Below, piece by piece: positions 50,297 to 59,829 of a DNA stretch of 64,000 nucleotides. The stretch comes from Neisseria sicca 4320. GTDB taxonomy: Bacteria; Pseudomonadota; Gammaproteobacteria; Burkholderiales; Neisseriaceae. Under the pieces are notes generated by a model that saw only the letters and a list, made by a program, of their open reading frames with translations, did no database searches and was not told the origin of the DNA. A program made the position numbers and the translations under genes. Position 1 is the first letter of the stretch. Every line of letters starts with the position of its first letter. The stretch lies in contig NZ_AEPF01000045.1 of assembly GCF_000193735.1 (NCBI RefSeq), positions 1-64,000 of the forward strand. The letters are read 5' to 3'.

Positions 50297-50769
50297 AAGG
50301 CGTTTTGAAAAAAGGTTTCATCACCACCAGCGCGGATACGGTGCTGAACTATATGCGTACCGGTTCGTTGTGGCCGGTTACTTTCGGCTTGGCCTGCTGC
50401 GCCGTGGAAATGATGCACGCGGGTATGGCGCGTTACGACCTTGACCGTTTCGGCATTATTTTCCGTCCGTCGCCCCGTCAGGCCGACCTGATGATTGTGG
50501 CGGGTACGCTCACCAATAAAATGGCGCCCGCCCTGCGCCGTGTGTACGACCAGCTCGCCGAGCCGCGCTGGGTATTGTCTATGGGTTCGTGTGCCAACGG
50601 AGGCGGCTACTATCATTATTCTTATTCCGTCGTGCGCGGTGCCGACCGTGTCGTGCCGGTAGACGTTTATGTACCGGGTTGCCCGCCGACTGCGGAAGCC
50701 CTAATTTACGGCCTGATGCAGCTCCAACAAAAAATCAAGCGCACTTCCACCATCGCGCGGGACGAGTAG
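50287..50769 (+). CDS. nuoB: NADH-quinone oxidoreductase subunit B
   Basis: NuoB carries cluster N2, the last iron-sulfur centre before quinone. The 160-residue protein has the tandem cysteines C37-C38 in GLACCAVEMM, C102 in MGSCANGGGYY and C132 in VPGCPPTAE, all four N2 ligands. The frame runs back to 50176, but the ATG at 50287 (MGIEGVLKKG) is right by homology. It sits inside the end of nuoA, implying translational coupling. Confidence 0.96.
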   Translation: MGIEGVLKKGFITTSADTVLNYMRTGSLWPVTFGLACCAVEMMHAGMARYDLDRFGIIFRPSPRQADLMIVAGTLTNKMAPALRRVYDQLAEPRWVLSMGSCANGGGYYHYSYSVVRGADRVVPVDVYVPGCPPTAEALIYGLMQLQQKIKRTSTIARDE

Positions 50770-50781
50770 GGGGGGAACGAT

Positions 50782-51375
50782 ATGGCAAGCATTCAAAACT
50801 TATACGAAACCGTCAGCCGCGTTTTGGGCAATCAGGCAAGCAAAGTCATTTCCGCTTTGGGCGAGATTACCGTCGAGTGTCTGCCCGAACACTATGTTTC
50901 AGTGATGACTACGCTGCGCGACCATGAAGAACTGCATTTCGAGCTTTTGGTCGATTTGTGCGGCGTCGATTACAGCACTTACAAAAACGAAGCATGGCAG
51001 GGCAAACGCTTCGCCGTTGTCAGCCAGCTTCTTTCCGTTAAAAACAATCAGCGCATCCGCGTGCGCGTCTGGGTTTCAGACGACGATTTCCCCGTGGTCG
51101 AATCCGTAGTTCCCGTTTATAACAGCGCGGATTGGTACGAGCGCGAAGCCTTCGATATGTACGGCATTATGTTCAACAATCACCCGGACCTGCGCCGCAT
51201 TCTGACCGATTACGGCTTCGTCGGACATCCGTTCCGCAAAGACTTCCCGATTTCCGGCTATGTGGAAATGCGTTACGACGAAGAACAAAAACGCGTGATT
51301 TACCAACCCGTTACCATCGAGCCGCGCGAAATCACGCCGCGTATCGTCCGTGAGGAGAACTACGGTGGCCAATAA
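50782..51375 (+). CDS. nuoC: NADH-quinone oxidoreductase subunit C
   Basis: A 197-residue 30-kDa peripheral-arm subunit with the signature ERE-AFDMYGIMFNNHPDLRRILTDYGFVGHPFRKDFP near residues 114-149. In E. coli it is fused to NuoD; here the two are separate, as in other beta-proteobacteria. GGGGGGAACGAT precedes the ATG. Its end overlaps the nuoD start by 11 nt. Confidence 0.96.
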   Translation: MASIQNLYETVSRVLGNQASKVISALGEITVECLPEHYVSVMTTLRDHEELHFELLVDLCGVDYSTYKNEAWQGKRFAVVSQLLSVKNNQRIRVRVWVSDDDFPVVESVVPVYNSADWYEREAFDMYGIMFNNHPDLRRILTDYGFVGHPFRKDFPISGYVEMRYDEEQKRVIYQPVTIEPREITPRIVREENYGGQ

Positions 51376-52621
51376 ATTAAGAAACTACACCATCAACTTC
51401 GGTCCGCAACACCCTGCGGCGCACGGCGTATTGCGTATGATTTTGGAGTTAGACGGCGAACAAATCGTCCGTGCCGACCCGCATATCGGCCTCTTGCACC
51501 GAGGTACAGAGAAACTGGCGGAAACCAAAACCTACCTGCAAGCCCTGCCTTATATGGACAGGCTGGACTACGTTTCCATGATGGTCAACGAGCAGGCATA
51601 CTGCTTGGCGGTAGAAAAACTCGCCGGAATTGATGTGCCTATCCGCGCCCAATACATCCGCGTCATGTTCGCCGAAGTAACGCGCATCCTCAATCACCTG
51701 ATGGGCATCGGTTCGCACGCTTTCGACATCGGTGCGATGACCGCCATCCTCTACGCCTTCCGCGACCGCGAAGAGCTGATGGACTTGTACGAAGCCGTTT
51801 CCGGCGCGCGTATGCACGCAGCCTACTTCCGTCCCGGCGGCGTTTACCGCGACCTGCCCGACTTTATGCCCAAATACGAAAGCAGCAAATTCCGCAACGC
51901 CAAAGTACTGAAGCAGCTCAACGAATCCCGCGAAGGCACCATGCTCGACTTTATCGATGCCTTCTGCGAACGTTTCCCGAAAAACATCGATACACTCGAA
52001 ACCCTCCTGACCGACAACCGCATCTGGAAACAGCGTACCGTCGGCATCGGCGTTGTCTCCCCCGAGCGCGCCATGCAAAAAGGCTTTACCGGCGTCATGC
52101 TGCGCGGTTCGGGCGTGGAATGGGACGTGCGTAAGAAACAACCGTATGAAGTGTACGACCAAATGGATTTCGACATCCCCGTCGGCGTCAACGGCGACTG
52201 CTACGACCGCTACCTTTGCCGTATGGAAGAAATGCGCCAATCCGTACGCATCATCAAACAATGTTCCGACTGGCTGCGCGTGAATCCCGGCCCGGTCATC
52301 ACCACAAACCATAAATTCGCCCCGCCCAAACGCACCGAAATGAAAACAGGTATGGAAGACCTGATTCACCATTTCAAACTCTTTACCGAGGGTATGCACG
52401 TTCCCGAGGGCGAGACCTATACCGCTGTCGAACACCCGAAAGGCGAGTTCGGCGTTTACATCATTTCAGACGGCGCGAACAAACCCTACCGCCTGAAAAT
52501 CCGCGCACCCGGCTTCGCACATTTGCAAGGCATGGACGAAATGGCAAAAGGCCACATGCTCGCCGACGTCGTCGCCATTATCGGTACGCAGGACATCGTA
52601 TTCGGGGAGGTTGACCGATAA
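51365..52621 (+). CDS. nuoD: NADH-quinone oxidoreductase subunit D
   Basis: The 49-kDa subunit that forms the quinone pocket with NuoB. The 418-residue protein has INFGPQHPAAHGVLR (10-24), the DPHIGLLHRGTEKLAE block, and ends with GTQDIVFGEVDR. It starts with GTG at 51365, preceded by TGAGGAGAACTAC; another GTG 15 nt upstream lacks this spacing. It overlaps nuoC by 11 nt and its TAA shares one base with the nuoE ATG. Confidence 0.96.
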   Translation: MANKLRNYTINFGPQHPAAHGVLRMILELDGEQIVRADPHIGLLHRGTEKLAETKTYLQALPYMDRLDYVSMMVNEQAYCLAVEKLAGIDVPIRAQYIRVMFAEVTRILNHLMGIGSHAFDIGAMTAILYAFRDREELMDLYEAVSGARMHAAYFRPGGVYRDLPDFMPKYESSKFRNAKVLKQLNESREGTMLDFIDAFCERFPKNIDTLETLLTDNRIWKQRTVGIGVVSPERAMQKGFTGVMLRGSGVEWDVRKKQPYEVYDQMDFDIPVGVNGDCYDRYLCRMEEMRQSVRIIKQCSDWLRVNPGPVITTNHKFAPPKRTEMKTGMEDLIHHFKLFTEGMHVPEGETYTAVEHPKGEFGVYIISDGANKPYRLKIRAPGFAHLQGMDEMAKGHMLADVVAIIGTQDIVFGEVDR

Positions 52622-53094
52622 TGTTATCCGCAGAATCCTTAAAACAAATCGACATCGAGTTGGCGAAATATCCCGCCGACCAACGCCGTTCCGCCATCAT
52701 GGGTGCGTTGCGTATCGCCCAAACCGAAAAAGGCTGGCTCGCCCCCGAAACCATCGAATTTGTTGCCGACTACATCGGCATCACGCCGGCGCAGGCATAC
52801 GAAGTCGCCACTTTCTACAATATGTATGACCTCGAGCCGGTCGGCAAATACAAACTGACCGTCTGCACCAACCTTCCCTGCGCCCTGCGCGGCGGCATGG
52901 ATACCGGCGAATACCTGAAGAAAAAACTCGGTATCGACTACGGAGAAACCACGCCCGACGGCAAATTCACACTCGTCGAAGGCGAATGCATGGGCGCATG
53001 CGGCGACGCCCCCGTTATGCTGGTAAACAACCACAGCATGTGCAGCTTTATGACTGAAGAGGCGATTGAGAGGAAACTGGCGGAGTTGGAGTAG
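52621..53094 (+). CDS. nuoE: NADH-quinone oxidoreductase subunit E
   Basis: The 24-kDa thioredoxin-like subunit with [2Fe-2S] cluster N1a. The 157-residue protein has all four ligands: C82 and C87 (VCTNLPCALRGG), C123 and C127 (EGECMGACGDAP). It overlaps nuoD by one base (TAATG). The operon is then interrupted by a 311-bp repeat region before nuoF. Confidence 0.96.
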   Translation: MLSAESLKQIDIELAKYPADQRRSAIMGALRIAQTEKGWLAPETIEFVADYIGITPAQAYEVATFYNMYDLEPVGKYKLTVCTNLPCALRGGMDTGEYLKKKLGIDYGETTPDGKFTLVEGECMGACGDAPVMLVNNHSMCSFMTEEAIERKLAELE

Positions 53095-53405
53095 GTCGTC
53101 TGAAACGACGATTTAAACGTAGGTCGGATACTTGTATCCGACAGAGTGGGTAAAGAGGCAAAATGTCGGATTCAAGAATCCGACCTACGGAGACACCGAA
53201 ATGCCGTCATTCCCGCGCAGGCGGGAATCCACCGGTAAGATTCGGTTTCAGAATTTAATAAGACATTGCTTACCATTGAGGATGGATTCCCGCCTGCGCG
53301 GGAATGACGGCAGACAAGCAAAGTGGTCGAGATCCAACAAAAGTGATTAAAGGTCGTCTGAAACAGCGGCCGCAACCGATACGAAAACGAACAGGCACAC
53401 CAAAA
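53095..53405. repeat. Repeat mosaic splitting nuoE from nuoF
   Basis: The gap holds an uptake sequence, a large inverted repeat GTAGGTCGGATACTTGTATC (from 53119) with its inverse ending at 53188, and dRS3 copies ATTCCCGCGCAGGCGGGAAT (53209-53228) and ATTCCCGCCTGCGCGGGAAT (53286-53305). No gene is present. Confidence 0.88.
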
Positions 53406-54707
53406 ATGGCTATTTACCAATCAGGCGTGATTTTTGACCAAGTGGATACCGCCAATCCCGACTGCTGGACATTGGACGAATACGTCAAACGCGGCGGTTA
53501 CAGCGCGCTGCGTAGAATCCTGTCCGAAAACATCTCGCAAACCGACGTGATTGACGAAGTCAAAACTTCCGGTCTGCGCGGGCGCGGCGGTGCGGGCTTT
53601 CCGACCGGCTTGAAATGGAGCTTTATGCCCCGTTCCTTCCCCGGCGAAAAATACGTCGTCTGCAACACCGACGAAGGCGAACCGGGTACGTTTAAAGACC
53701 GCGACATCATCATGTTCAACCCCCATGCCCTGATCGAAGGCATGATTATCGCCGGTTACGCGATGGGTGCGAAAGCGGGCTACAACTACATTCACGGCGA
53801 AATTTTCGAAGGTTATCAACGATTTGAAGCCGCACTTGCCCAGGCGCGCGCGGCAGGTTTTTTGGGTAAAAATATTTTAGGTTCGGACTTCGAATTCGAA
53901 CTCTTCGCCCATCATGGCTACGGTGCATACATCTGCGGCGAAGAAACCGCATTGCTCGAATCGCTGGAAGGCAAAAAAGGCCAGCCGCGCTTCAAACCGC
54001 CGTTCCCCGCCTCGTTCGGCCTGTACGGCAAACCGACCACCATCAACAATACCGAAACCTTTGCTTCCGTACCGTTTATCGTCCGTGACGGCGGTCAGGC
54101 GTTTGCCGACAAAGGCATTCCGAATGCCGGCGGTACCAAACTGTTCTGCATCTCCGGCCACGTCGAACGTCCGGGCAACTATGAAGTGCCGTTAGGCACG
54201 CCGTTTGCCGAAATCCTGAGAATGGCGGGCGGTATGCGCGGCGGCAAAAAACTCAAAGCCGTTATCCCCGGCGGTTCGTCCGCGCCCGTATTGCCTGCCG
54301 ACATCATGATGCAGACCAATATGGACTACGACTCGATTTCCAAAGCCGGCTCCATGCTCGGTTCCGGCGCGATTATCGTGATGGACGAAGATGTGTGCAT
54401 GGTCAAAGCCCTCGAGCGCTTAAGCTACTTCTACTACGACGAATCCTGCGGTCAATGCACCCCCTGCCGCGAAGGCACCGGCTGGCTCTACCGCATCGTC
54501 CACCGCATCGTAGAAGGCAAGGGCCGCATGGAAGATTTGGATTTGCTGGATTCCGTCGGCAACCAAATGGCAGGCCGCACCATCTGCGCCCTCGCCGACG
54601 CCGCCGTCTTCCCCGTCCGCAGCTTTACCAAGCATTTCCGTGATGAGTTTGTGCATTACATTGAACACGGCGGGCCGATGAAAGAGCATAAGTGGGGAGG
54701 GTGGTAA
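53406..54707 (+). CDS. nuoF: NADH-quinone oxidoreductase subunit F
   Basis: The 51-kDa NADH- and FMN-binding subunit. The 433-residue protein has GLRGRGGAGFPTGLKW (NADH/FMN loop, about 56-71), CNTDEGEPGTFKDR, GAYICGEETALLESLEG and the N3 [4Fe-4S] site ESCGQCTPCREG with a later cysteine in TICALAD. The frame extends back into repeats to 53304; the ATG at 53406 gives the family start. Its TAA shares a base with the ATG of the next, non-nuo gene. Confidence 0.96.
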   Translation: MAIYQSGVIFDQVDTANPDCWTLDEYVKRGGYSALRRILSENISQTDVIDEVKTSGLRGRGGAGFPTGLKWSFMPRSFPGEKYVVCNTDEGEPGTFKDRDIIMFNPHALIEGMIIAGYAMGAKAGYNYIHGEIFEGYQRFEAALAQARAAGFLGKNILGSDFEFELFAHHGYGAYICGEETALLESLEGKKGQPRFKPPFPASFGLYGKPTTINNTETFASVPFIVRDGGQAFADKGIPNAGGTKLFCISGHVERPGNYEVPLGTPFAEILRMAGGMRGGKKLKAVIPGGSSAPVLPADIMMQTNMDYDSISKAGSMLGSGAIIVMDEDVCMVKALERLSYFYYDESCGQCTPCREGTGWLYRIVHRIVEGKGRMEDLDLLDSVGNQMAGRTICALADAAVFPVRSFTKHFRDEFVHYIEHGGPMKEHKWGGW

Positions 54708-55081
54708 TGGCAGAAAAGAATTGTTTTGGCTACCCTTGTGATGATTGGGAAGCAGCTAAACTAGAAGCAAAGAAATATTTGATTGAGAAAGTTGCGAAAC
54801 TAGGCAATGACATCACTTATGGAAATTTGGCATTGGCTATTAAAACAATTGATATTCCTGCATACGGTGATGCCATGAGCAATTTCCTTGATGAGATGAG
54901 TCGGTCAACATATGATGCACACGGTTTTATGTTAAGCGCTTTGGTGGTCTCACAGGAAACCCGAAAACCTGGTAAAGGATTTTGGACATTGGCAGAAAAA
55001 TTATACAAAGAACAAAAAGATTGGGATTATTGGTACCGCAATGAGAAAAAGAAAATTTGGGAAAAATATAAACAATCCTAA
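54707..55081 (+). CDS. Unknown protein translationally coupled to nuoF
   Basis: A 124-residue protein that I do not recognise. It begins MAEKNCFGYPCDDWEAAKLE, is rich in lysine, tyrosine and tryptophan, and ends with a strongly basic YWYRNEKKKIWEKYKQS tail. No signal peptide or membrane helix is visible. The ATG overlaps the nuoF stop (TAATG) behind GTGGGGAGGGTG, so it is expressed from the nuo mRNA. Its AT content is visibly higher than that of the nuo genes, suggesting later arrival. It is followed by dRS3 repeats and a GIY-YIG gene. Confidence 0.7.
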   Translation: MAEKNCFGYPCDDWEAAKLEAKKYLIEKVAKLGNDITYGNLALAIKTIDIPAYGDAMSNFLDEMSRSTYDAHGFMLSALVVSQETRKPGKGFWTLAEKLYKEQKDWDYWYRNEKKKIWEKYKQS

Positions 55082-55107
55082 GGTCGTCTGAAAAACACAT
55101 CGCCGTC

Positions 55108-55207
55108 ATTCCCGCGTAGGCGGGAATCCATAGTGGAATCTACAGAACCCGATATTTGAAAAGCAGTTGCCGAAATTCAAAAAATGGATTCCCGCCTACG
55201 CGGGAAT
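55108..55207. repeat. Pair of dRS3 repeats
   Basis: ATTCCCGCGTAGGCGGGAAT (55108-55127) and ATTCCCGCCTACGCGGGAAT (55188-55207) are exact inverses around a 60-bp core between the unknown gene and the GIY-YIG gene. Confidence 0.9.
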
Positions 55208-55292
55208 GACGGCGGGAGTGGGCAGATATTTTCAGATGAAAACGGCTGTAAATGATATTGAAAAAAGTTGTTTATATTGCAGGAAACAATAA

Positions 55293-55604
55293 ATGCGAAA
55301 CCATCCGCTTGCTAGGCAACCTGCCGTATATATTTTGGCAAACGGTAAAAACGGAACACTCTATATCGGCGTTACCATGAATCTGCCGGAAAGGGTTTGG
55401 CAGCACAAAAACCATGTCAATGTTGATGGCTTTACTGCCCGATATGATGTGCATGATTTGGTGTGGTATGGGTTTTTTGAGAATATGCCTGAAGCAGTTG
55501 CCAAAGAAAAAACAATGAAAAAATGGCGACGTGAATGGAAGATTAAACTGATTGAAGAACAAAATCCCGAATGGTTGGACTTGTCGGGCGTGTTGTTTGT
55601 TTAG
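55293..55604 (+). CDS. GIY-YIG nuclease-domain protein
   Basis: A 103-residue single-domain GIY-YIG protein of the UPF0213/YhbQ-like group. Catalytic residues are visible: Y13 (VYILAN) and Y24 (LYIGVT), R34 (PERVWQHK), E72 (KEKTMKKW) and N91 (EQNPEW). Such small proteins are common in genomes as free-standing nucleases; none has a settled role, and homing-like behaviour is possible. CAGGAAACAATAA precedes the ATG. It lies inside the nuo operon, flanked on both sides by dRS3 units. Confidence 0.85.
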   Translation: MRNHPLARQPAVYILANGKNGTLYIGVTMNLPERVWQHKNHVNVDGFTARYDVHDLVWYGFFENMPEAVAKEKTMKKWRREWKIKLIEEQNPEWLDLSGVLFV

Positions 55605-55635
55605 TTTTATTTCTGGAACTTTAAAAACTGTCGTT

Positions 55636-55755
55636 ATTCCAGCTCCCGCCTACGCGAGGGCAGGCTACGGCGGGAATCAGCGTATAAAGTTAAGAAACCA
55701 ATGTTTGAAAAACAGTTACCGAAACCCAAGAATGGATTCCCGCCTGCGCGGGAAT
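55636..55755. repeat. Decayed and intact dRS3 repeats
   Basis: ATTCCCGCCTGCGCGGGAAT at 55736-55755 is intact. Its partner at about 55636-55678 is disrupted by an insertion (ATTCCAGCTCCCGCC to GGCGGGAAT). An uptake sequence and an AG-type GGCCGTCTGAA follow before nuoG. Confidence 0.75.
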
Positions 55756-55918
55756 GACGGCAAAGTAGGATAAACGTAACTGCCAACTACACTTAGATGG
55801 TCGTCTGAAAATGGCGGTCATAGAGTGGAACGCAAATTCCAAAGGCCGTCTGAACCCCATTTTTCAGACGACCTCCATAAAAGATTATTTATTAAATACC
55901 CGTAACTAGGAACGAACC

Positions 55919-58180
55919 ATGTTACAAATCGAAATCGACGGCAAACAGGTATCTGTGGAGCAGGGCGCGACGGTGATTGAGGCCGCGCACAAGCTCGGTA
56001 CTTATATTCCGCATTTCTGTTACCACAAAAAGCTCTCCATCGCCGCCAACTGCCGTATGTGTCTGGTGGACGTGGAAAAAGCCCCCAAACCGCTGCCCGC
56101 CTGCGCCACGCCGGTAACGGACGGCATGATTGTGCGCACGCATTCGGCAAAAGCCCGCGAGGCGCAGGAAGGCGTGATGGAGTTCCTGCTCATCAACCAT
56201 CCGCTTGATTGTCCGACCTGCGACCAGGGCGGCGAATGCCAGTTGCAGGATTTGGCGGTGGGCTACGGCAAAACCACCAGCCGCTACACCGAGGAAAAAC
56301 GTTCCGTCGTCGGCAAAGACATGGGGCCTTTGGTTTCCGCCGAGGAAATGAGCCGCTGCATCCACTGCACCCGCTGCGTACGATTCACCGAAGAAATCGC
56401 CGGCTTGCAGGAAATTGCGATGGCGAATCGCGGCGAACACTCCGAAATCATGCCCTTTATCGGCAAAGCGGTGGAAACCGAGCTGTCGGGCAACGTCATC
56501 GATTTGTGCCCCGTCGGCGCGCTGACCAGCAAACCGTTCCGCTTCAACGCGCGTACTTGGGAGCTGAACCGCCGCAAATCCGTTTCCGCACATGATGCTT
56601 TGGGCAGCAACCTGATTGTGCAAACCAAAGACCATACCGTCCGCCGCGTGCTGCCGCTGGAAAACGAAGCGATTAACGAATGCTGGCTGTCCGACCGCGA
56701 CCGTTTCGCCTACGAGGGCCTGTATCACGAAAGCCGTCTGAAAAACCCGAAAATCAAACAGGGTGGCGAGTGGATGGACGTGGATTGGAAAACCGCGCTG
56801 GAATATGTCCGCAGCGCGATTGATTGTATCGCCAAAGACGGCAACCAAAACCAAGTCGGCATTTGGGCGAACCCGATGAATACGGTCGAAGAGATGTATT
56901 TGGCGAAGAAACTCGCCGACGGCCTGGGCGTTAAAAATTTCGCCACCCGCCTGCGCCAACAGGACAAACGTCTTTCAGACGACCTCAATGGTGCGCAATG
57001 GCTGGGACAAAGCATCGAATCGCTGGCGGACAACGAAGCCGTACTGGTGGTCGGTGCGAACCTGCGCAAAGAACAGCCGCTTCTGACCGCCCGCCTGCGC
57101 CGTGCTGCCAAAGAGCGCATGGCTTTGAGCGTGTTGGCAAGCAGCAAGGAAGAATTGTTGATGCCGCTTCTGGCTCAGGAAGCGGTGCATCCCGACGAGT
57201 GGGCAGGTCGTCTGAAAAACCTGTCTGCCGATGCGGAACACGCGATTACCGCCAGCCTGAAAAACGCTGAAAAAGCAGCGGTGATTTTGGGTGCGGAAGT
57301 GCAAAACCATCCCGATTACGCCGCGATTTACGCCGCCGCACAAGAGCTGGCGGATGCGACCGGCGCGGTACTGGGTATTTTGCCGCAAGCCGCCAACAGC
57401 GTCGGTGCGGACGTTTTGGGCGTGAACTCCGGCGAGAGCGTTGCCGAAATGGCAAACGCGCCGAAACAGGCAGTCTTGCTGCTCAACGTCGAGCCTGAAA
57501 TCGATACGGCGGACGGTGCAAAAGCCGTAGCCGCGTTGAAACAGGCGAAAAGCGTGATGGCGTTTACGCCGTTTGTCAGCGAAACGCTGCTGGACGTGTG
57601 CGACGTATTGCTGCCGATCGCGCCGTTTACCGAAACCTCGGGCAGCTTCATCAATATGGAAGGCCGTCTGCAATCCTTCCACGGTGTCGTTCAAGGTTTC
57701 GGCGATTCGCGTCCGCTGTGGAAAGTGTTGCGCGTATTGGGCAACCTGTTTGACCTGCAAGGCTTTGAATACCACGATACCGCCGCGATTTTGAAAGACG
57801 CGCTGGATGCGGAAAGCCTGTCGTCCAAACTGAACAACCGCGCCGCTTCGGCTCAAAAAGATTTTCAGACGACCTCAAACCGCCTTGTGCGTGTGGGCGG
57901 AGTCGGCATCTATCACACCGATGCCATCGTGCGCCGTTCCGCGCCGTTGCAGGCGACCAGCCATGCCGCCGTGCCTGCCGCGCGCGTGCATCCGAACACT
58001 TTGGCGCGCTTAGGTCTGCAAGACGGGCAAACCGCCATCGCCAAACAAAACGGCGCAGGCGTGTCCGTGATGGTCAAAGCCGATGCCGGACTGCCTGAAA
58101 ACGTGGTGCATCTGCCGCTGCATACCGAAAATGCCGCGCTGGGTGCGTTGATGGACACTATTGAACTGGCGGGAGCTTGA
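55919..58180 (+). CDS. nuoG: NADH-quinone oxidoreductase subunit G
   Basis: The 75-kDa iron-sulfur subunit, 753 residues. The N-terminal ferredoxin-like domain has HFCYHKKLSIAANCRMCLV and a later cysteine in PACATPV (N1b). HPLDCPTCDQGGECQLQ gives N5, and CIHCTRCVRF with CPVGAL gives N4. The rest is a molybdopterin-like domain without cofactor. Several uptake sequences are read through in frame, for example QDKRLSDDLN. It is separated from nuoF by two inserted genes and repeats. Confidence 0.96.
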   Translation: MLQIEIDGKQVSVEQGATVIEAAHKLGTYIPHFCYHKKLSIAANCRMCLVDVEKAPKPLPACATPVTDGMIVRTHSAKAREAQEGVMEFLLINHPLDCPTCDQGGECQLQDLAVGYGKTTSRYTEEKRSVVGKDMGPLVSAEEMSRCIHCTRCVRFTEEIAGLQEIAMANRGEHSEIMPFIGKAVETELSGNVIDLCPVGALTSKPFRFNARTWELNRRKSVSAHDALGSNLIVQTKDHTVRRVLPLENEAINECWLSDRDRFAYEGLYHESRLKNPKIKQGGEWMDVDWKTALEYVRSAIDCIAKDGNQNQVGIWANPMNTVEEMYLAKKLADGLGVKNFATRLRQQDKRLSDDLNGAQWLGQSIESLADNEAVLVVGANLRKEQPLLTARLRRAAKERMALSVLASSKEELLMPLLAQEAVHPDEWAGRLKNLSADAEHAITASLKNAEKAAVILGAEVQNHPDYAAIYAAAQELADATGAVLGILPQAANSVGADVLGVNSGESVAEMANAPKQAVLLLNVEPEIDTADGAKAVAALKQAKSVMAFTPFVSETLLDVCDVLLPIAPFTETSGSFINMEGRLQSFHGVVQGFGDSRPLWKVLRVLGNLFDLQGFEYHDTAAILKDALDAESLSSKLNNRAASAQKDFQTTSNRLVRVGGVGIYHTDAIVRRSAPLQATSHAAVPAARVHPNTLARLGLQDGQTAIAKQNGAGVSVMVKADAGLPENVVHLPLHTENAALGALMDTIELAGA

Positions 58181-58182
58181 TT

Positions 58183-59259
58183 ATGCAGGAATGGTTCCAA
58201 AACCTCTTTGCCGCAACGCTCGGTCTGGGCGATTTGGGCATCACCGTAGGCTTGGTGGTGTCCGTCATCGTCAAAATCGTGATTATCCTGATTCCGCTGA
58301 TTCTGACCGTTGCCTACCTTACTTATTTCGAACGTAAAGTCATTGGATTTATGCAGCTTCGCGTCGGCCCGAACGTAACCGGCCCGTGGGGTCTGATTCA
58401 GCCGTTTGCCGACGTGTTCAAACTCTTGTTTAAAGAAGTAACCCGTCCGAAGCTGTCAAACAAAGCCCTGTTCTACATCGGCCCGATTATGTCGCTCGCC
58501 CCGTCTTTCGCGGCGTGGGCGGTGATTCCGTTCAACGAAGAATGGGTGCTGGCCAATATCAATATAGGCCTTTTGTACATCCTGATGATTACCTCGCTGT
58601 CGGTTTACGGCGTGATCATCGCGGGCTGGGCTTCCAACTCTAAATATTCGTTCTTGGGTGCAATGCGTGCTTCCGCGCAAAGCATCTCCTACGAAATTGC
58701 CATGAGTGCCGCGCTGGTGTGCGTCGTGATGGTATCGGGCAGCATGAACTTCTCCGACATCGTTGCCGCGCAGGCAAAAGGCATCGCGGGCGGTTCCGTG
58801 TTCTCGTGGAACTGGCTGCCGCTCTTCCCCATCTTCATCGTCTATCTGATTTCCGCCGTTGCCGAAACCAACCGCGCACCGTTTGACGTGGCAGAGGGCG
58901 AATCCGAAATCGTTGCCGGACACCACGTCGAATATTCCGGTTTCGCGTTCGCGCTGTTCTTCCTTGCCGAATACATTTTCATGATCCTGATTGCCGCGCT
59001 GACCTCGCTGATGTTCCTCGGCGGCTGGCTGTCCCCATTCCCGCAAAGCTGGGGCTTGATCGGTACGCCTTCCGCATTTTGGATGTTCGTGAAAATGGCG
59101 GCGGTGCTGTACTGGTATCTGTGGATACGCGCCACCTTCCCGCGCTACCGCTACGACCAAATCATGCGCTTGGGCTGGAAAGTGCTGATTCCCATCGGCT
59201 TCGCCTATATCGTGATTTTGGGTCTGTGGATGATTTCGCCGCTGAATTTGTGGAAATAA
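58183..59259 (+). CDS. nuoH: NADH-quinone oxidoreductase subunit H
   Basis: Membrane subunit linking the quinone pocket to the proton pumps; 358 residues, about eight transmembrane helices. Conserved blocks are TYFERKVIGFMQLRVGPN, GLIQPFADVFKLLFKE, the loop AETNRAPFDVAEGESEIVAGHHVEYS and PRYRYDQIM. The ATG at 58183, behind GGGAGCTTGATT, is preferred over a TTG 6 nt upstream that overlaps the nuoG stop. Confidence 0.96.
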   Translation: MQEWFQNLFAATLGLGDLGITVGLVVSVIVKIVIILIPLILTVAYLTYFERKVIGFMQLRVGPNVTGPWGLIQPFADVFKLLFKEVTRPKLSNKALFYIGPIMSLAPSFAAWAVIPFNEEWVLANINIGLLYILMITSLSVYGVIIAGWASNSKYSFLGAMRASAQSISYEIAMSAALVCVVMVSGSMNFSDIVAAQAKGIAGGSVFSWNWLPLFPIFIVYLISAVAETNRAPFDVAEGESEIVAGHHVEYSGFAFALFFLAEYIFMILIAALTSLMFLGGWLSPFPQSWGLIGTPSAFWMFVKMAAVLYWYLWIRATFPRYRYDQIMRLGWKVLIPIGFAYIVILGLWMISPLNLWK

Positions 59260-59338
59260 GTTTCAGACGACGTATCAAGGTCGTCTGAAAACGCAGTTTT
59301 GAATATTTAACGGAATCCCTGTTTTGAGGGAACAGAAT

Positions 59339-59818
59339 ATGGCTAATTTAGTAAAAACTTTCTTGCTCGGCGAGTTGGTAAAGGGCATGGGCGTAACGCT
59401 CAAAAACTTTTTCGCCCGCAAAGACACGATTTATTTCCCCGAAGAGAAAACGCCGCAATCCGTGCGTTTCCGCGGTCTGCACGCGCAGCGGCGGTATCCG
59501 AACGGCGAGGAACGCTGCATCGCGTGTAAATTGTGCGAGGCGGTGTGTCCGGCAATGGCGATCAATATCGAATCGGAAGAACGCGAAGACGGCACGCGCC
59601 GCACCACGCGTTACGACATCGACCTGACCAAATGCATCTTCTGCGGCTTCTGCGAAGAGGCCTGCCCGACCGATGCGATTGTGGAAACGCATATTTTTGA
59701 ATACCACGGCGAGAAAAAAGGCGACTTGTACATGACCAAGCCGATCCTCTTGGCAATCGGCGACAAATACGAAGCCGAAATCGCCAAACGCAAAGCCGCT
59801 GACGCGCCGTACCGCTAA
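59339..59818 (+). CDS. nuoI: NADH-quinone oxidoreductase subunit I
   Basis: Peripheral-arm subunit with two [4Fe-4S] clusters, N6a and N6b; 159 residues. The paired ferredoxin motifs are CIACKLCEAVCPAMAI and CIFCGFCEEACPTDAI. A TTG-like extension to 59324 is possible, but the ATG at 59339 gives the usual MANLVKTFLLGEL start. Two uptake sequences lie in the 79-bp gap after nuoH. Confidence 0.96.
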   Translation: MANLVKTFLLGELVKGMGVTLKNFFARKDTIYFPEEKTPQSVRFRGLHAQRRYPNGEERCIACKLCEAVCPAMAINIESEEREDGTRRTTRYDIDLTKCIFCGFCEEACPTDAIVETHIFEYHGEKKGDLYMTKPILLAIGDKYEAEIAKRKAADAPYR

Positions 59819-59829
59819 GGAGCAGACGA

